Positions 1-6,385 of a stretch of 8,011 nt of DNA are shown here, piece after piece (positions within the stretch are counted from its first letter, which is position 1; every line of letters begins with the position of its first letter). A program made the translations under genes and the position numbers. The notes under the pieces were generated by a model, which searched no databases, was not told the DNA's origin, and worked only from the letters and a program-made list of their open reading frames with translations. The stretch is from Brevundimonas sp. UBA4609 (lineage in GTDB: Bacteria > Pseudomonadota > Alphaproteobacteria > Caulobacterales > Caulobacteraceae): contig DGIZ01000252.1 of assembly GCA_002386585.1 (NCBI GenBank), positions 1 to 8,011 on the forward strand. The letters run 5' to 3'.

Positions 1-1555
1 CCAGAAGCACCGGCCAGACGAACAGCAGCGCCGCCTCGGGCGCCGCGCCCTGCAGGGCGCAGCCGAAGACGAAGACAATGGCGATCAGGCCCAGCCAGCC
101 GCCCCAGGCAGAACGCTCGGCCTGTCCCGGCCACAACGACAGGCCGACCGCGACGACGCCCAGCGCCAGCATCACCGGGCTGAAGCCGCCGACGATCAGA
201 ACCACGGCGGTCAGCAAGGCGAAAGCCCCCCCGATCACGCGCGGCCGCGCCCGGCGCGCGCCGCTCAACAGGACCAGCGCCAGGGCGAGCGCCGCCAGCG
301 CCGCTCCCGCCTCCATCCACGGCAGGCGGCGCAGCAGGGTGTAATAGACGTCCGGCGAGGCGGCGCGGCTCGACATCGGCCCTGCCAGCAGACGCGTCGC
401 CTGCAACAGGATGACGCCCCCGGTCAGGAACCACAGCCCGTCCAGCACGCCCATACCGACCGGCTCCGCCTTCAGCCCCGCCCCGCGCCGCGCTCGCCAG
501 GCGGCGAAGCCGCCCAGGGCCGCCGCCAGCGCCAGCAGGATCCAGCCCGTCCCTTGCGCATGGGCGATCACCCAGCGGCCGAAGACGTCGGCATAGACCA
601 GGTTCTCGCCCTTGGCCGGCAGGCTCGGCGCGCGCAACAAGGCGTCGGCCGCCTCCAGCGCCTGAGAGCCCAGATGCTGCACCGCGCCCCGATCCAGATT
701 GGCGGGCGTCGCATTGGCGGCGTGATACTGGTCGGGGCGGCCGATGAAGGCCAGGTTCAGACCGCCGACGCCTCGGTCCTTGGGCACAGTGAAGTCGGTG
801 CCGTTGGGCATCCGCTCATACATGAAGGCGGCGATGGAGGTGGCGGTGGTCCCGCCGTCGGCTTTCGCCGCCGCACGGCGGAACAGCTGGACCGTCGGCC
901 CCGCCTCGCGCCCGGTCTCGAACATGGCGGCGCGCCCGCCGCCGCCGCGCGCCTCGAGATTGACCACGGCCCCGATGCGGTCGCGCAGGGGATGGCCGCC
1001 GAAGAAGACCCGCGCCCCGTCCAGGCCCAGTTCCTCCGCATCGGTCAGCAGGACGACGAGATCACGCTCGGCCGGGCCGCGCGCCTGGATCGCCCGCACG
1101 GCCTCCAGGATGGCGGCCACCCCGGCTGAATCGTCGGCCGCGCCGGGCGAGCCGACCACGGTGTCGTAATGGGCCATCAGCATGACGGCGGGCTGGCTGC
1201 GGTCTTTTCCGGGCAGGACGCCGATCAGATTGATCGCCTGATTGTTCGCCGCGCCGGGATCGCCGCCCGCGCGCTCCAGCCGCTTGACGGCGGCGGGCGA
1301 CAGCGGCCCGGCCTGCTCGCTGACCTGAAGCCTCAGCTGCGTCAGGCGGTCGTTCAGATAGGCGCGGACCCGCGCATGTTCGGGCGATCCGACCGGGTGC
1401 GGGGCGCGGGCGATCTGTTCGATGTCCGCCATGGCCCGCGCCGCCGAGAAGGCGACAGCGGGCGCGTCGGCTGGTCGAGGCTTCGGCGCCTGGGTGGTCC
1501 ATACCGCCAGCAAGAAGGCGAGCGTCAGCGATCCGAACAGCAGGGCCAGCCGCAT
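1..1555 (-). CDS. M28-family membrane zinc peptidase (partial at C-terminus)
   Basis: Predicted membrane-anchored aminopeptidase-like zinc metallopeptidase of family M28; 518 codons are visible and the reading frame is still open at base 1. The ATG at 1553-1555 is preceded by GGAGG with a 7-base spacer. Residues 1-20 form a hydrophobic N-terminal signal or anchor. The catalytic domain follows, with the dinuclear zinc signature in order: HYD (H129, D131), ADDSAG (D141 or D142), AEELG (E174, E175), NLEARG (E201) and QYHAANATP (H278). After about residue 325 there are roughly six or seven hydrophobic segments, so the protein is a peptidase joined to a multi-pass membrane region. The SPGAADD, NLEARG and YH features resemble the ERMP1/Fxna branch of M28 (family knowledge). 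The active site should face the periplasm. It probably has its own promoter, because hairpins separate it from the TonB receptor gene upstream. The natural substrate is unknown. The family call is firm; the subfamily is likely. Confidence 0.9.
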   Translation of the reverse strand, partial: MRLALLFGSLTLAFLLAVWTTQAPKPRPADAPAVAFSAARAMADIEQIARAPHPVGSPEHARVRAYLNDRLTQLRLQVSEQAGPLSPAAVKRLERAGGDPGAANNQAINLIGVLPGKDRSQPAVMLMAHYDTVVGSPGAADDSAGVAAILEAVRAIQARGPAERDLVVLLTDAEELGLDGARVFFGGHPLRDRIGAVVNLEARGGGGRAAMFETGREAGPTVQLFRRAAAKADGGTTATSIAAFMYERMPNGTDFTVPKDRGVGGLNLAFIGRPDQYHAANATPANLDRGAVQHLGSQALEAADALLRAPSLPAKGENLVYADVFGRWVIAHAQGTGWILLALAAALGGFAAWRARRGAGLKAEPVGMGVLDGLWFLTGGVILLQATRLLAGPMSSRAASPDVYYTLLRRLPWMEAGAALAALALALVLLSGARRARPRVIGGAFALLTAVVLIVGGFSPVMLALGVVAVGLSLWPGQAERSAWGGWLGLIAIVFVFGCALQGAAPEAALLFVWPVLL

Positions 1556-1562
1556 GAGAGAT

Positions 1563-1567
1563 CCTCC
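1563..1567 (-). promoter_or_regulatory. Ribosome binding site of the M28 peptidase gene
   Basis: The minus strand reads GGGGAGGATCTCTC directly before the ATG. GGAGG is a full Shine-Dalgarno core, 7 bases from the start codon, and it fixes the start at 1555. Confidence 0.75.
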
Positions 1568-1610
1568 CCGATCCGAGCGGCAGTAGGACCAAGCCCGAGC
1601 GGAATGGCAA

Positions 1611-1644
1611 GAGGGCGGCGGCGGGTCTCCCCGTCGCCGCCCTC
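1611..1644 (-). terminator. Long GC-rich hairpin downstream of the TonB receptor gene
   Basis: The arms GAGGGCGGCG (1611-1620) and CGCCGCCCTC (1635-1644) are perfectly complementary over 10 bp. Inside them CGGG (1622-1625) pairs with CCCG (1630-1633). On the minus strand the loop is GAGA, a GNRA tetraloop, with one A-C mismatch between the two stems. On plus-strand RNA that mismatch becomes a G-U pair, giving 15 continuous pairs. The hairpin begins 23 bases after the receptor stop codon. Only two T residues follow it on the minus strand, so it is not a textbook intrinsic terminator. Termination or 3'-end protection of the receptor mRNA is the likeliest role. Confidence 0.5.
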
Positions 1645-1666
1645 CCGATACGATCCGCCGTATCGG
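1645..1666 (-). terminator. Short inverted repeat just after the receptor stop codon
   Basis: CCGATAC (1645-1651) and GTATCGG (1660-1666) form a 7-bp stem with an 8-base loop, starting one base after the TAA stop of the TonB receptor. It abuts the longer hairpin at 1611-1644, so the receptor mRNA would end in two consecutive stem-loops. No T tract follows. It could be part of a composite terminator or a 3'-stabilising structure. Confidence 0.35.
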
Positions 1667-1667
1667 C

Positions 1668-3914
1668 TTAGAAGCGCTTGGACAGCTCCACGCCGTACAT
1701 GCGCGGTTCGTTGACGAAGGCCGTCAGGTTGTTGAAGTCGATGGCCCCGATGACGTTGGCTTCGTCCGTGATGTTGCGGACATAGACGGCCGCCTCCAGA
1801 CCCCGGTTCAGGTCGCGCCAGCCTGCGCGCAGGCCGCCTTCGAAGTTGGTGTCCTGACGGAACTCGACCGCCTCATAGAGGAAGAGGTTGAAGTCCTTCT
1901 GCATCACCCAGTCGGTCGAGGCGAACAGCTCCTGATCGTCGCCGATCGGGCGGACGTAGGACAGAGTCAGGTTGGCCGAATACTCCGGCGCCTGCGGGAA
2001 GGGGTTGCCGTCGATGTTGGCGCGATCCGTGCCGCCGACATTCACCATTGGGTCGGTGATGGTGCACAGGTGGTTGCCGCAGATGGCGACCAGCAGGTCC
2101 TTGTCCTTGATCTCGGTGTGGTTCCACGCCACGCCGCCGGCCAGGGTGAAGCCCGCGCCCAGATAGACGTCGCCGTCGATCTCCAGACCGTAGCCCTGAC
2201 CCTTGTCGGCGTTGATCAGGCGGTTGGAGTTGTCGATGCCGCCGATAGCCGTGAACTGCATGTCCTTGACGTCATACAGATAGGCCGTGGCGTTCAGGCG
2301 GGCGCGGCCGTCCCACAGGCGAGCCTTGAAGCCGGCCTCATACGACATGACCGTTTCCGAATCCGCCGTGGTCAGAACCGGCAGGTTGCGGCCCTGGATC
2401 GACGGACCGCGATAGCCGCTGGCCACGCGGGCGAACAGGTTCAGGCTGTCGTTGACCTCATACAGGGCGCTGACGTCCCAGCTGACCTGCTCGTCGCCGA
2501 CCGAGACCCGGCCCTCGGCGTTGGCCGGCGTGCCGACCACGATGCCGCCGTGATAGTCGCGGCTGTCGTCGGTATAGCGCAGGCCGCCGGTCAGCTTCAG
2601 GGCGTCTGTGACCTGATAGTTGGCCTGACCGAAGATCGACCAGGAGTCCGACTTCTGCACGATGTCGGTGACCTTGGTCGGCATGAGGCCGCCGACGCCG
2701 TCGAACGTGCCCGACACCAGATTGATGCGCTCGTCCCAGTAGAAGGCGCCGACCTGCCAGCCCAGACGGCCCGCGCCGTTCGAGGCCAGGCGCAGCTCAT
2801 AGGTGTTCTGCAGCAGATCGCTGGACAGGGTGCCGGACTCGACCGGGAACGGAGTCTTGTAGCCTGCGCCCATCGGCGCGCCCGCGGAGACGCCGCCGTC
2901 GATATCGCCGTCGCCCTGGGACCAGCCCTGGAAGGAGCCGACCACGCCGGTCAGGGTCGCCGGGCCGAAGTCATAGGCGACCTGCAGCGACTGCGAGGTG
3001 GTCTTCTGCTTCTGGAAGTTGTTGCGGCCGCCGTCATACCAGACCGTGTCGCGATCGAAGTTGTCGTTCAGCTTGTTCGAGCCCTTGGTCAGGACGTTGG
3101 CGCGGTTCATCGTGCCCGTGCCCTCATAGTCGCGCGCCTGCAGGGTCAGCAGGGTCGAGAGACGGTCGGTCGGGGTCCAGGCGACGTGGACGCGGCCCGC
3201 CACATCGTCGAAATTACCCAGGTCCTTGCCGTCCTTCTTGGCGAAGGGGGCGTCATAGGCGTTGTTGATCCAGTCGTCGCGGTGGTTCCACAGGGCCGCC
3301 ACGCGCACCGACAGCGTATCCGACGCCGGCAGGGTCACGGCCGCCTCGGCGCGGGTCGAGCCATAGTTGCCGTAGGTGATCGAGCCGAAGCCGGTGAACT
3401 CATCGCCCGGCTTGGTGGTGTCGATCTTGATCACGCCGGCCGGGGTGTTGCGGCCGAACAGGGTGCCCTGCGGCCCGCGTAGCACTTCCAGCTGCTTCAC
3501 GTCGAACAGGGGGAAGCCCTTCAGATAGACGCTTTCCAGAACCAGCTCGTCCATCACCATCGACACCGGCTGAGACGCCGTGAAGTCGAAGTCCACATTG
3601 CCCAGGCCGCGGATGTAGAAGCGCGGGGCGTAGCGGCCGTTGGAGCTTTCGACCTGCAGGCTGGGCACGCGGCCCGACAGCTGCAGGATGTCGCCGCCGC
3701 CGGCGTTCACGGCGTTCAGCGTCTCGGTGTTCATGGCGGTGACGGCGAAGGGCACGTCACGGATGCTTTCGCTGCGGCGCTGGGCGGTGACGACGATGTC
3801 GCCGACGGCGGCGGCCTGATCGGCCTGGACATCGGCGGATTGCGCCAGGGCCGGCGTGGAGAGCAGCAGGGCCAGACCGCTGGCGGAGGCGGCGAGAACC
3901 GAGAGACGCGTCAT
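1668..3914 (-). CDS. TonB-dependent outer-membrane receptor
   Basis: A 748-residue ligand-gated outer-membrane transporter energised by TonB-ExbB-ExbD. Residues 1-24 are a Sec signal peptide with cleavage likely after PALA (A22-L23-A24). The TonB box DIVVTAQRR lies at 39-47. The plug domain follows, with FYIRGLG (99-105) and LEVLRGPQGTLFGRNTPAG (142-160), the conserved plug signature. The remainder is the 22-strand barrel, rich in aromatic alternating segments, and it ends in the terminal phenylalanine (SKRF, F748) used for barrel assembly. Length is normal for the family. The NTPAGVIKIDTTKP variant replaces the commoner NTTGGAINI form and marks a subfamily common in sphingomonads and Caulobacterales (recalled family knowledge). 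C612 and C617 (CGNHLC) may form a disulfide in an extracellular loop. The start was chosen because ATG 3912-3914 has AAGGGG 8 bases upstream and begins the signal peptide. The substrate cannot be read from the sequence; siderophores, carbohydrates and other organics all remain possible. Confidence 0.95.
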   Translation of the reverse strand: MTRLSVLAASASGLALLLSTPALAQSADVQADQAAAVGDIVVTAQRRSESIRDVPFAVTAMNTETLNAVNAGGGDILQLSGRVPSLQVESSNGRYAPRFYIRGLGNVDFDFTASQPVSMVMDELVLESVYLKGFPLFDVKQLEVLRGPQGTLFGRNTPAGVIKIDTTKPGDEFTGFGSITYGNYGSTRAEAAVTLPASDTLSVRVAALWNHRDDWINNAYDAPFAKKDGKDLGNFDDVAGRVHVAWTPTDRLSTLLTLQARDYEGTGTMNRANVLTKGSNKLNDNFDRDTVWYDGGRNNFQKQKTTSQSLQVAYDFGPATLTGVVGSFQGWSQGDGDIDGGVSAGAPMGAGYKTPFPVESGTLSSDLLQNTYELRLASNGAGRLGWQVGAFYWDERINLVSGTFDGVGGLMPTKVTDIVQKSDSWSIFGQANYQVTDALKLTGGLRYTDDSRDYHGGIVVGTPANAEGRVSVGDEQVSWDVSALYEVNDSLNLFARVASGYRGPSIQGRNLPVLTTADSETVMSYEAGFKARLWDGRARLNATAYLYDVKDMQFTAIGGIDNSNRLINADKGQGYGLEIDGDVYLGAGFTLAGGVAWNHTEIKDKDLLVAICGNHLCTITDPMVNVGGTDRANIDGNPFPQAPEYSANLTLSYVRPIGDDQELFASTDWVMQKDFNLFLYEAVEFRQDTNFEGGLRAGWRDLNRGLEAAVYVRNITDEANVIGAIDFNNLTAFVNEPRMYGVELSKRF

Positions 3915-3922
3915 CGAGATAT

Positions 3923-3928
3923 CCCCTT
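3923..3928 (-). promoter_or_regulatory. Ribosome binding site of the TonB receptor gene
   Basis: The minus strand reads AAGAAGGGGATATCTCG before the ATG at 3914. AAGGGG lies 8 bases upstream of the start. This supports the 3914 start over an in-frame one at 4043, which would add 43 charged residues in front of the signal peptide. Confidence 0.7.
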
Positions 3929-4068
3929 CTTGATGATCTTGGGTGGGTGAATTCGCCGCAGCCCCTAGGCCCGTAGCGTCGCGGGTTCCAGCGCCGATGC
4001 GGGCTGATGCATGAACCTTTCGCGACAGGGACACAGGCCGCAAGAAACCGCCGTTCGATTCACGCGTC

Positions 4069-4095
4069 GTCGTAGCGCGACATTGTGCGCCGCAA
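4069..4095 (-). promoter_or_regulatory. Candidate sigma-70-type promoter for the TonB receptor gene
   Basis: On the minus strand TTGCGGC (4089-4095) is followed after 12 bases by GCTACGAC (4069-4076). The Caulobacter housekeeping consensus is TTGACGS, 10-14 bases, GCTANAWC (established knowledge), so the spacing fits and each element has about one or two mismatches. Transcription would start near 4060. GC-rich DNA gives such matches by chance, so confidence is limited. Confidence 0.35.
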
Positions 4096-4166
4096 CAGGA
4101 CGTGCCAAGCAGACCGGCTGCGCCTTCCTCCGGGGCTCCCGATGCGCGAAGCGCGCGACCTGCCGC

Positions 4167-4171
4167 AGGAG
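4167..4171 (+). promoter_or_regulatory. Ribosome binding site that sets the phosphoesterase start
   Basis: AGGAG lies 6 bases before the ATG at 4178. That ATG places the twin-arginine motif at residues 7-10, whereas in-frame starts upstream at 4085 and 4142 would bury it behind a non-signal-like extension. Confidence 0.7.
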
Positions 4172-4177
4172 ACGCCC

Positions 4178-5548
4178 ATGCCCCTAGCCGCCCCGTCCCG
4201 TCGCCGATTTCTTGCCGGCGCCGCCGCCCTGCCCCTGGTCGGCGGAACCGCCGCCCTCGCGCTGGATCAGCCGCCCGCCGTCATCGGCCGCGTCCTGGCC
4301 ATGTCCGACCTGCATTCCGCCTATGAGCGCAGCGCCCAGCTTCTCGCCGCCCTGCGCGCAGAGGTCCGCAGCCGACCGGTTCCGCATCTGATCGCGGTCG
4401 ACGGCGACATCTTCGAGCATGGCAACGTCGTGTCGGTGCGGTCCGAAGGCGCGATCGACTGGGCCTTCCTGGCCGCCCTGCCCGCCATCGCCCCCACCGT
4501 GGTCAACCTGGGCAATCACGACAACGACCTGATCCCGGACCTGCATGAGGTCGTGAAGCGGATGCAGGGCCTGGGGATCACCGTCCTCAGCAACATCGTC
4601 GACGCCCGCAACGGCCGACCCTACGCCCCGGCCGCGACGGAGCTGACCTTCGGCGAGCGCCGTCTGCGCATCGCCGGCTTCGGCACGAATTCGCTGAACA
4701 CCTATCCCAAGGCCAGTCGCGACTGGCTGTCGATCCCCGATCCGACCGAATGGGCGACCACCCATCTGTCATCTCTGCTGCACGGCGCCGACCTGACGCT
4801 GGTGATGAGCCACGCAGGCGTGGCGGGCGACCGCGGGATGCTGGCCGCCCTGCCCGACGGCGCCCTGATGATTGGGGGACACAACCACCTGCTGTTCCAG
4901 GAGCCGCTGGGACGCGGCCTCTACGCCCACACCGGATCATGGAGCAACGCCTATACGGCGGCGGACTATCTCAGCGATGGAAGCGTGCGGGCCCAGTCGC
5001 GCACCGTCGCCCTGAACGGCCCGAGCGACCTGGCCCTGGCCGCGCTGATCCGCACGACGCTGGACCGGCATCTGACCGCACAGGAGCGCGCCGTTCTCGG
5101 GACCAGTTCGACCGCCCTGTCGCTGGGAGACACCGGCCGCGCCGTAGCCGCCGCCTTCGCCCGCTTCGCCGGCACCCAGGCCGGCTTCATCGGCCACACC
5201 ACGCTGGGGACGGGTCTGTCCGCCGGGCCGGTCAGCCGCTACGCCTTCGACGCCGTGGTGCGTTTCGACGGCAAGCTGATGGCCGCCGAGGTTCCGGCCT
5301 CGCGACTGGCCGAACTGACCGCCCTGGCCAACCAGGATCGGGTCATGCCCTTCGCCCGTCGCACTGGCGACTTCGTCTATGGCGCGGTCGAGGGAATCGA
5401 GGGGCGCGAGACCGTCCGCATCGTCACCACCGACTGGTGCGCCCTGAACCAGCAGGAGTATTTCGGCGTGACCGACCTGGCCTTCGCCGAGGTTCCCGGC
5501 CCCGGCGTCAAGGCCGTCGCCGCCCAGGGCCTGCTGTCGGTCGCCTGA
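4178..5548 (+). CDS. Tat-exported metallophosphoesterase, 5'-nucleotidase-like
   Basis: A 456-residue calcineurin-type phosphoesterase with UshA-like layout. The N-terminus carries a twin-arginine signal (SRRRFLAG, residues 7-14) and a hydrophobic stretch ending near residue 29, so a folded, metal-loaded enzyme is probably exported to the periplasm. The dimetal motifs are complete and in order: SDLH (D44, H46), DGD (D75, D77), GNHD (N113, H114), SHAG (H212) and GGHNH (H235, H237). The C-terminal part (about 290-456) resembles a 5'-nucleotidase C-terminal domain, with GFIGHTTLGTGL and RYAFDAVVRFDGKL segments. The NGG(G)IR substrate motif of true nucleotidases is not visible, and the protein is about 100 residues shorter than UshA. 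It is therefore a likely phosphoester hydrolase of unknown substrate. It is divergent from the TonB receptor gene and convergent with cheR. Catalytic competence looks secure; the exact substrate does not. Confidence 0.88.
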   Translation: MPLAAPSRRRFLAGAAALPLVGGTAALALDQPPAVIGRVLAMSDLHSAYERSAQLLAALRAEVRSRPVPHLIAVDGDIFEHGNVVSVRSEGAIDWAFLAALPAIAPTVVNLGNHDNDLIPDLHEVVKRMQGLGITVLSNIVDARNGRPYAPAATELTFGERRLRIAGFGTNSLNTYPKASRDWLSIPDPTEWATTHLSSLLHGADLTLVMSHAGVAGDRGMLAALPDGALMIGGHNHLLFQEPLGRGLYAHTGSWSNAYTAADYLSDGSVRAQSRTVALNGPSDLALAALIRTTLDRHLTAQERAVLGTSSTALSLGDTGRAVAAAFARFAGTQAGFIGHTTLGTGLSAGPVSRYAFDAVVRFDGKLMAAEVPASRLAELTALANQDRVMPFARRTGDFVYGAVEGIEGRETVRIVTTDWCALNQQEYFGVTDLAFAEVPGPGVKAVAAQGLLSVA

Positions 5549-5577
5549 CGGCTCAGACGGTCTGACGGCTCAGGCGG
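5545..5577. repeat. Tandem 16-base duplication at the convergent stop codons
   Basis: CTGACGGCTCAGACGG (5545-5560) is repeated as CTGACGGCTCAGGCGG (5562-5577), identical at 15 of 16 positions with a 17-base period. Each copy contains TGA on the plus strand and its complement TCA seven bases later. The phosphoesterase stops in copy 1 (5546-5548) and cheR stops in copy 2 (5570-5572). The junction TCAGA-CGG-TCTGA could also form a weak 5-bp hairpin. Confidence 0.8.
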
Positions 5578-6385
5578 CGCGCCGTGCGGCGGCCGCGCTC
5601 TTCACATAGAGGCCCTTGCGTCCGGCCACCGGACGGAAGGCCACGCTGTCGCCGTCCGGCCGCTCGTCGCGCCCCAGGAACAGGCAGCCGTCGTCGACCA
5701 TCCGCCGCTCCAGCCCGTCCAGCACCCGCGCGCGGCGTTCCGGCGCCATGTCGCCCAGGACATTGCGGCAGAAGACCACGTCGAACCGGCCCTCGTCGGC
5801 CGCCTCGTCCAGCAGGTTGGCGCGCTTGAAGGCGATGGCGGCGCGCAGTTCGGACCGCGCCCGCCACTGATCATCGACCTGCTCGAACCAGCGCAGCATG
5901 GCGCGCGCCGACAGGCCGCGCTGTATCTCGAACGAGGTGTAGAGGCCCGACAGCGCCTTCTCGATCGCCTGACGCGACAGGTCCGTGGCCTCGATCTCTA
6001 CCTGGGCGCCGGCCTCGAGCGCGGCGATGGCGAGGGAATAGGCCTCCTGCCCGGTCGAGGCGCCGGCGCACCAGAGGCGCACCCGCCCGCCCGGCCGCGC
6101 CGCCGTCAGGGCAGGCAGCAGTTCGCGCTCCATCACCTCGAAGGCCGCACGATCGCGGCGGAACCAGGTCTCGCCGTTCAGCAGGGCCTCGATCACGCTC
6201 CAGCCCAGGGAGGCGACCGGGCGGCTCCACAGGCTGGCCAGCATGGCTTCGACGTTGTGATAGCCCTCGCGCCGCGCCACAGGCCCCAGCCGATGCTCGG
6301 CCAGCTGCATCCGGTCTCGGGTCAGCCGGAAGCCGGCGCGGGACGCCAGCAGGGTCTGAAGACGATCGAAATCCTCCGGCGTCAT
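5570..6385 (-). CDS. cheR: CheR-type S-adenosylmethionine methyltransferase
   Basis: A 271-residue protein of the CheR family, which transfers methyl groups from S-adenosylmethionine to glutamates of chemoreceptors in the cytoplasm. Residues 1-60 form the helical N-terminal domain (MTPEDFDRLQTLL). NGETWFRRD (70-78) is the family's NETxFFR motif. LWCAGASTGQEAYSLAI (104-120) is the SAM-binding loop, ATDLS (133-137) is the acidic nucleoside-binding segment, and FDVVFCRNVL (201-210) is the conserved CRN block. The usual IYF after CRNVL is replaced by GDMAP, and the family's common GEEPYS is GQEAYS. Length matches stand-alone CheR. The ATG at 6383-6385 overlaps the receiver gene's TGA (ATGA), which implies translational coupling; no good ribosome site lies close to it. 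No chemoreceptor, cheA or cheB is in view, so the methyl acceptor is unknown. It is an orphan cheR linked to chpT, not part of a complete che cluster. Confidence 0.9.
   Translation of the reverse strand: MTPEDFDRLQTLLASRAGFRLTRDRMQLAEHRLGPVARREGYHNVEAMLASLWSRPVASLGWSVIEALLNGETWFRRDRAAFEVMERELLPALTAARPGGRVRLWCAGASTGQEAYSLAIAALEAGAQVEIEATDLSRQAIEKALSGLYTSFEIQRGLSARAMLRWFEQVDDQWRARSELRAAIAFKRANLLDEAADEGRFDVVFCRNVLGDMAPERRARVLDGLERRMVDDGCLFLGRDERPDGDSVAFRPVAGRKGLYVKSAAAARRAA

Larger units (their letters stand above)
3915..4177. other. Divergent intergenic region between TonB receptor and phosphoesterase
   Basis: This 263-base gap is the longest non-coding stretch in the window. It separates two outward-facing genes and must hold the promoters of both. 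It contains the receptor RBS, a candidate receptor promoter at 4069-4095, a GATTC (CcrM-type GANTC) site at 4057-4061 and the phosphoesterase RBS at 4167-4171. I see no small ORF with coding character, no recognisable riboswitch core and no convincing Fur or Pho box. If the candidate promoter is real, the receptor mRNA has a leader of roughly 145 bases. Confidence 0.6.

Noticed and set aside
554..1169. Overlapping plus-strand frames of 191 and 141 codons
   Set aside because: They lie opposite the M28 catalytic domain, whose zinc ligands are all in one continuous minus frame; the antisense products show no recognisable motif.
2070..3482. A 470-codon open frame on the plus strand inside the TonB receptor gene
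   Set aside because: It is antisense to a receptor with unmistakable motifs, its translation is low-complexity and rich in A, V, G and R, and long antisense frames are expected in GC-rich DNA.
4020..4036. Possible Pho box (CTGTGTCCCTGTC on the minus strand)
   Set aside because: The CTGT units are 8 bases apart rather than the 11 expected for PhoB direct repeats, and the rest of the consensus is missing.
3915..4043. A 43-residue N-terminal extension of the TonB receptor
   Set aside because: It would sit before a good signal peptide, and the ATG at 3914 has a ribosome site 8 bases upstream.
3915..4068. A riboswitch in the receptor leader, such as a cobalamin element
   Set aside because: None of the conserved core motifs of the cobalamin or TPP classes could be found by eye.
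4085..4177. Upstream starts (4085 or 4142) for the phosphoesterase
   Set aside because: They place non-signal-like residues ahead of the twin-arginine motif, and AGGAG is correctly spaced only for the ATG at 4178.
4750..5565. A 271-codon plus-strand frame inside the phosphoesterase gene
   Set aside because: It is an arginine/proline-rich frame-shifted shadow of the real coding frame, whose metal motifs and C-terminal region continue uninterrupted.
5616..5870. Small plus-strand frames opposite the 3' half of cheR
   Set aside because: They are arginine-rich shadows without family motifs or ribosome sites.
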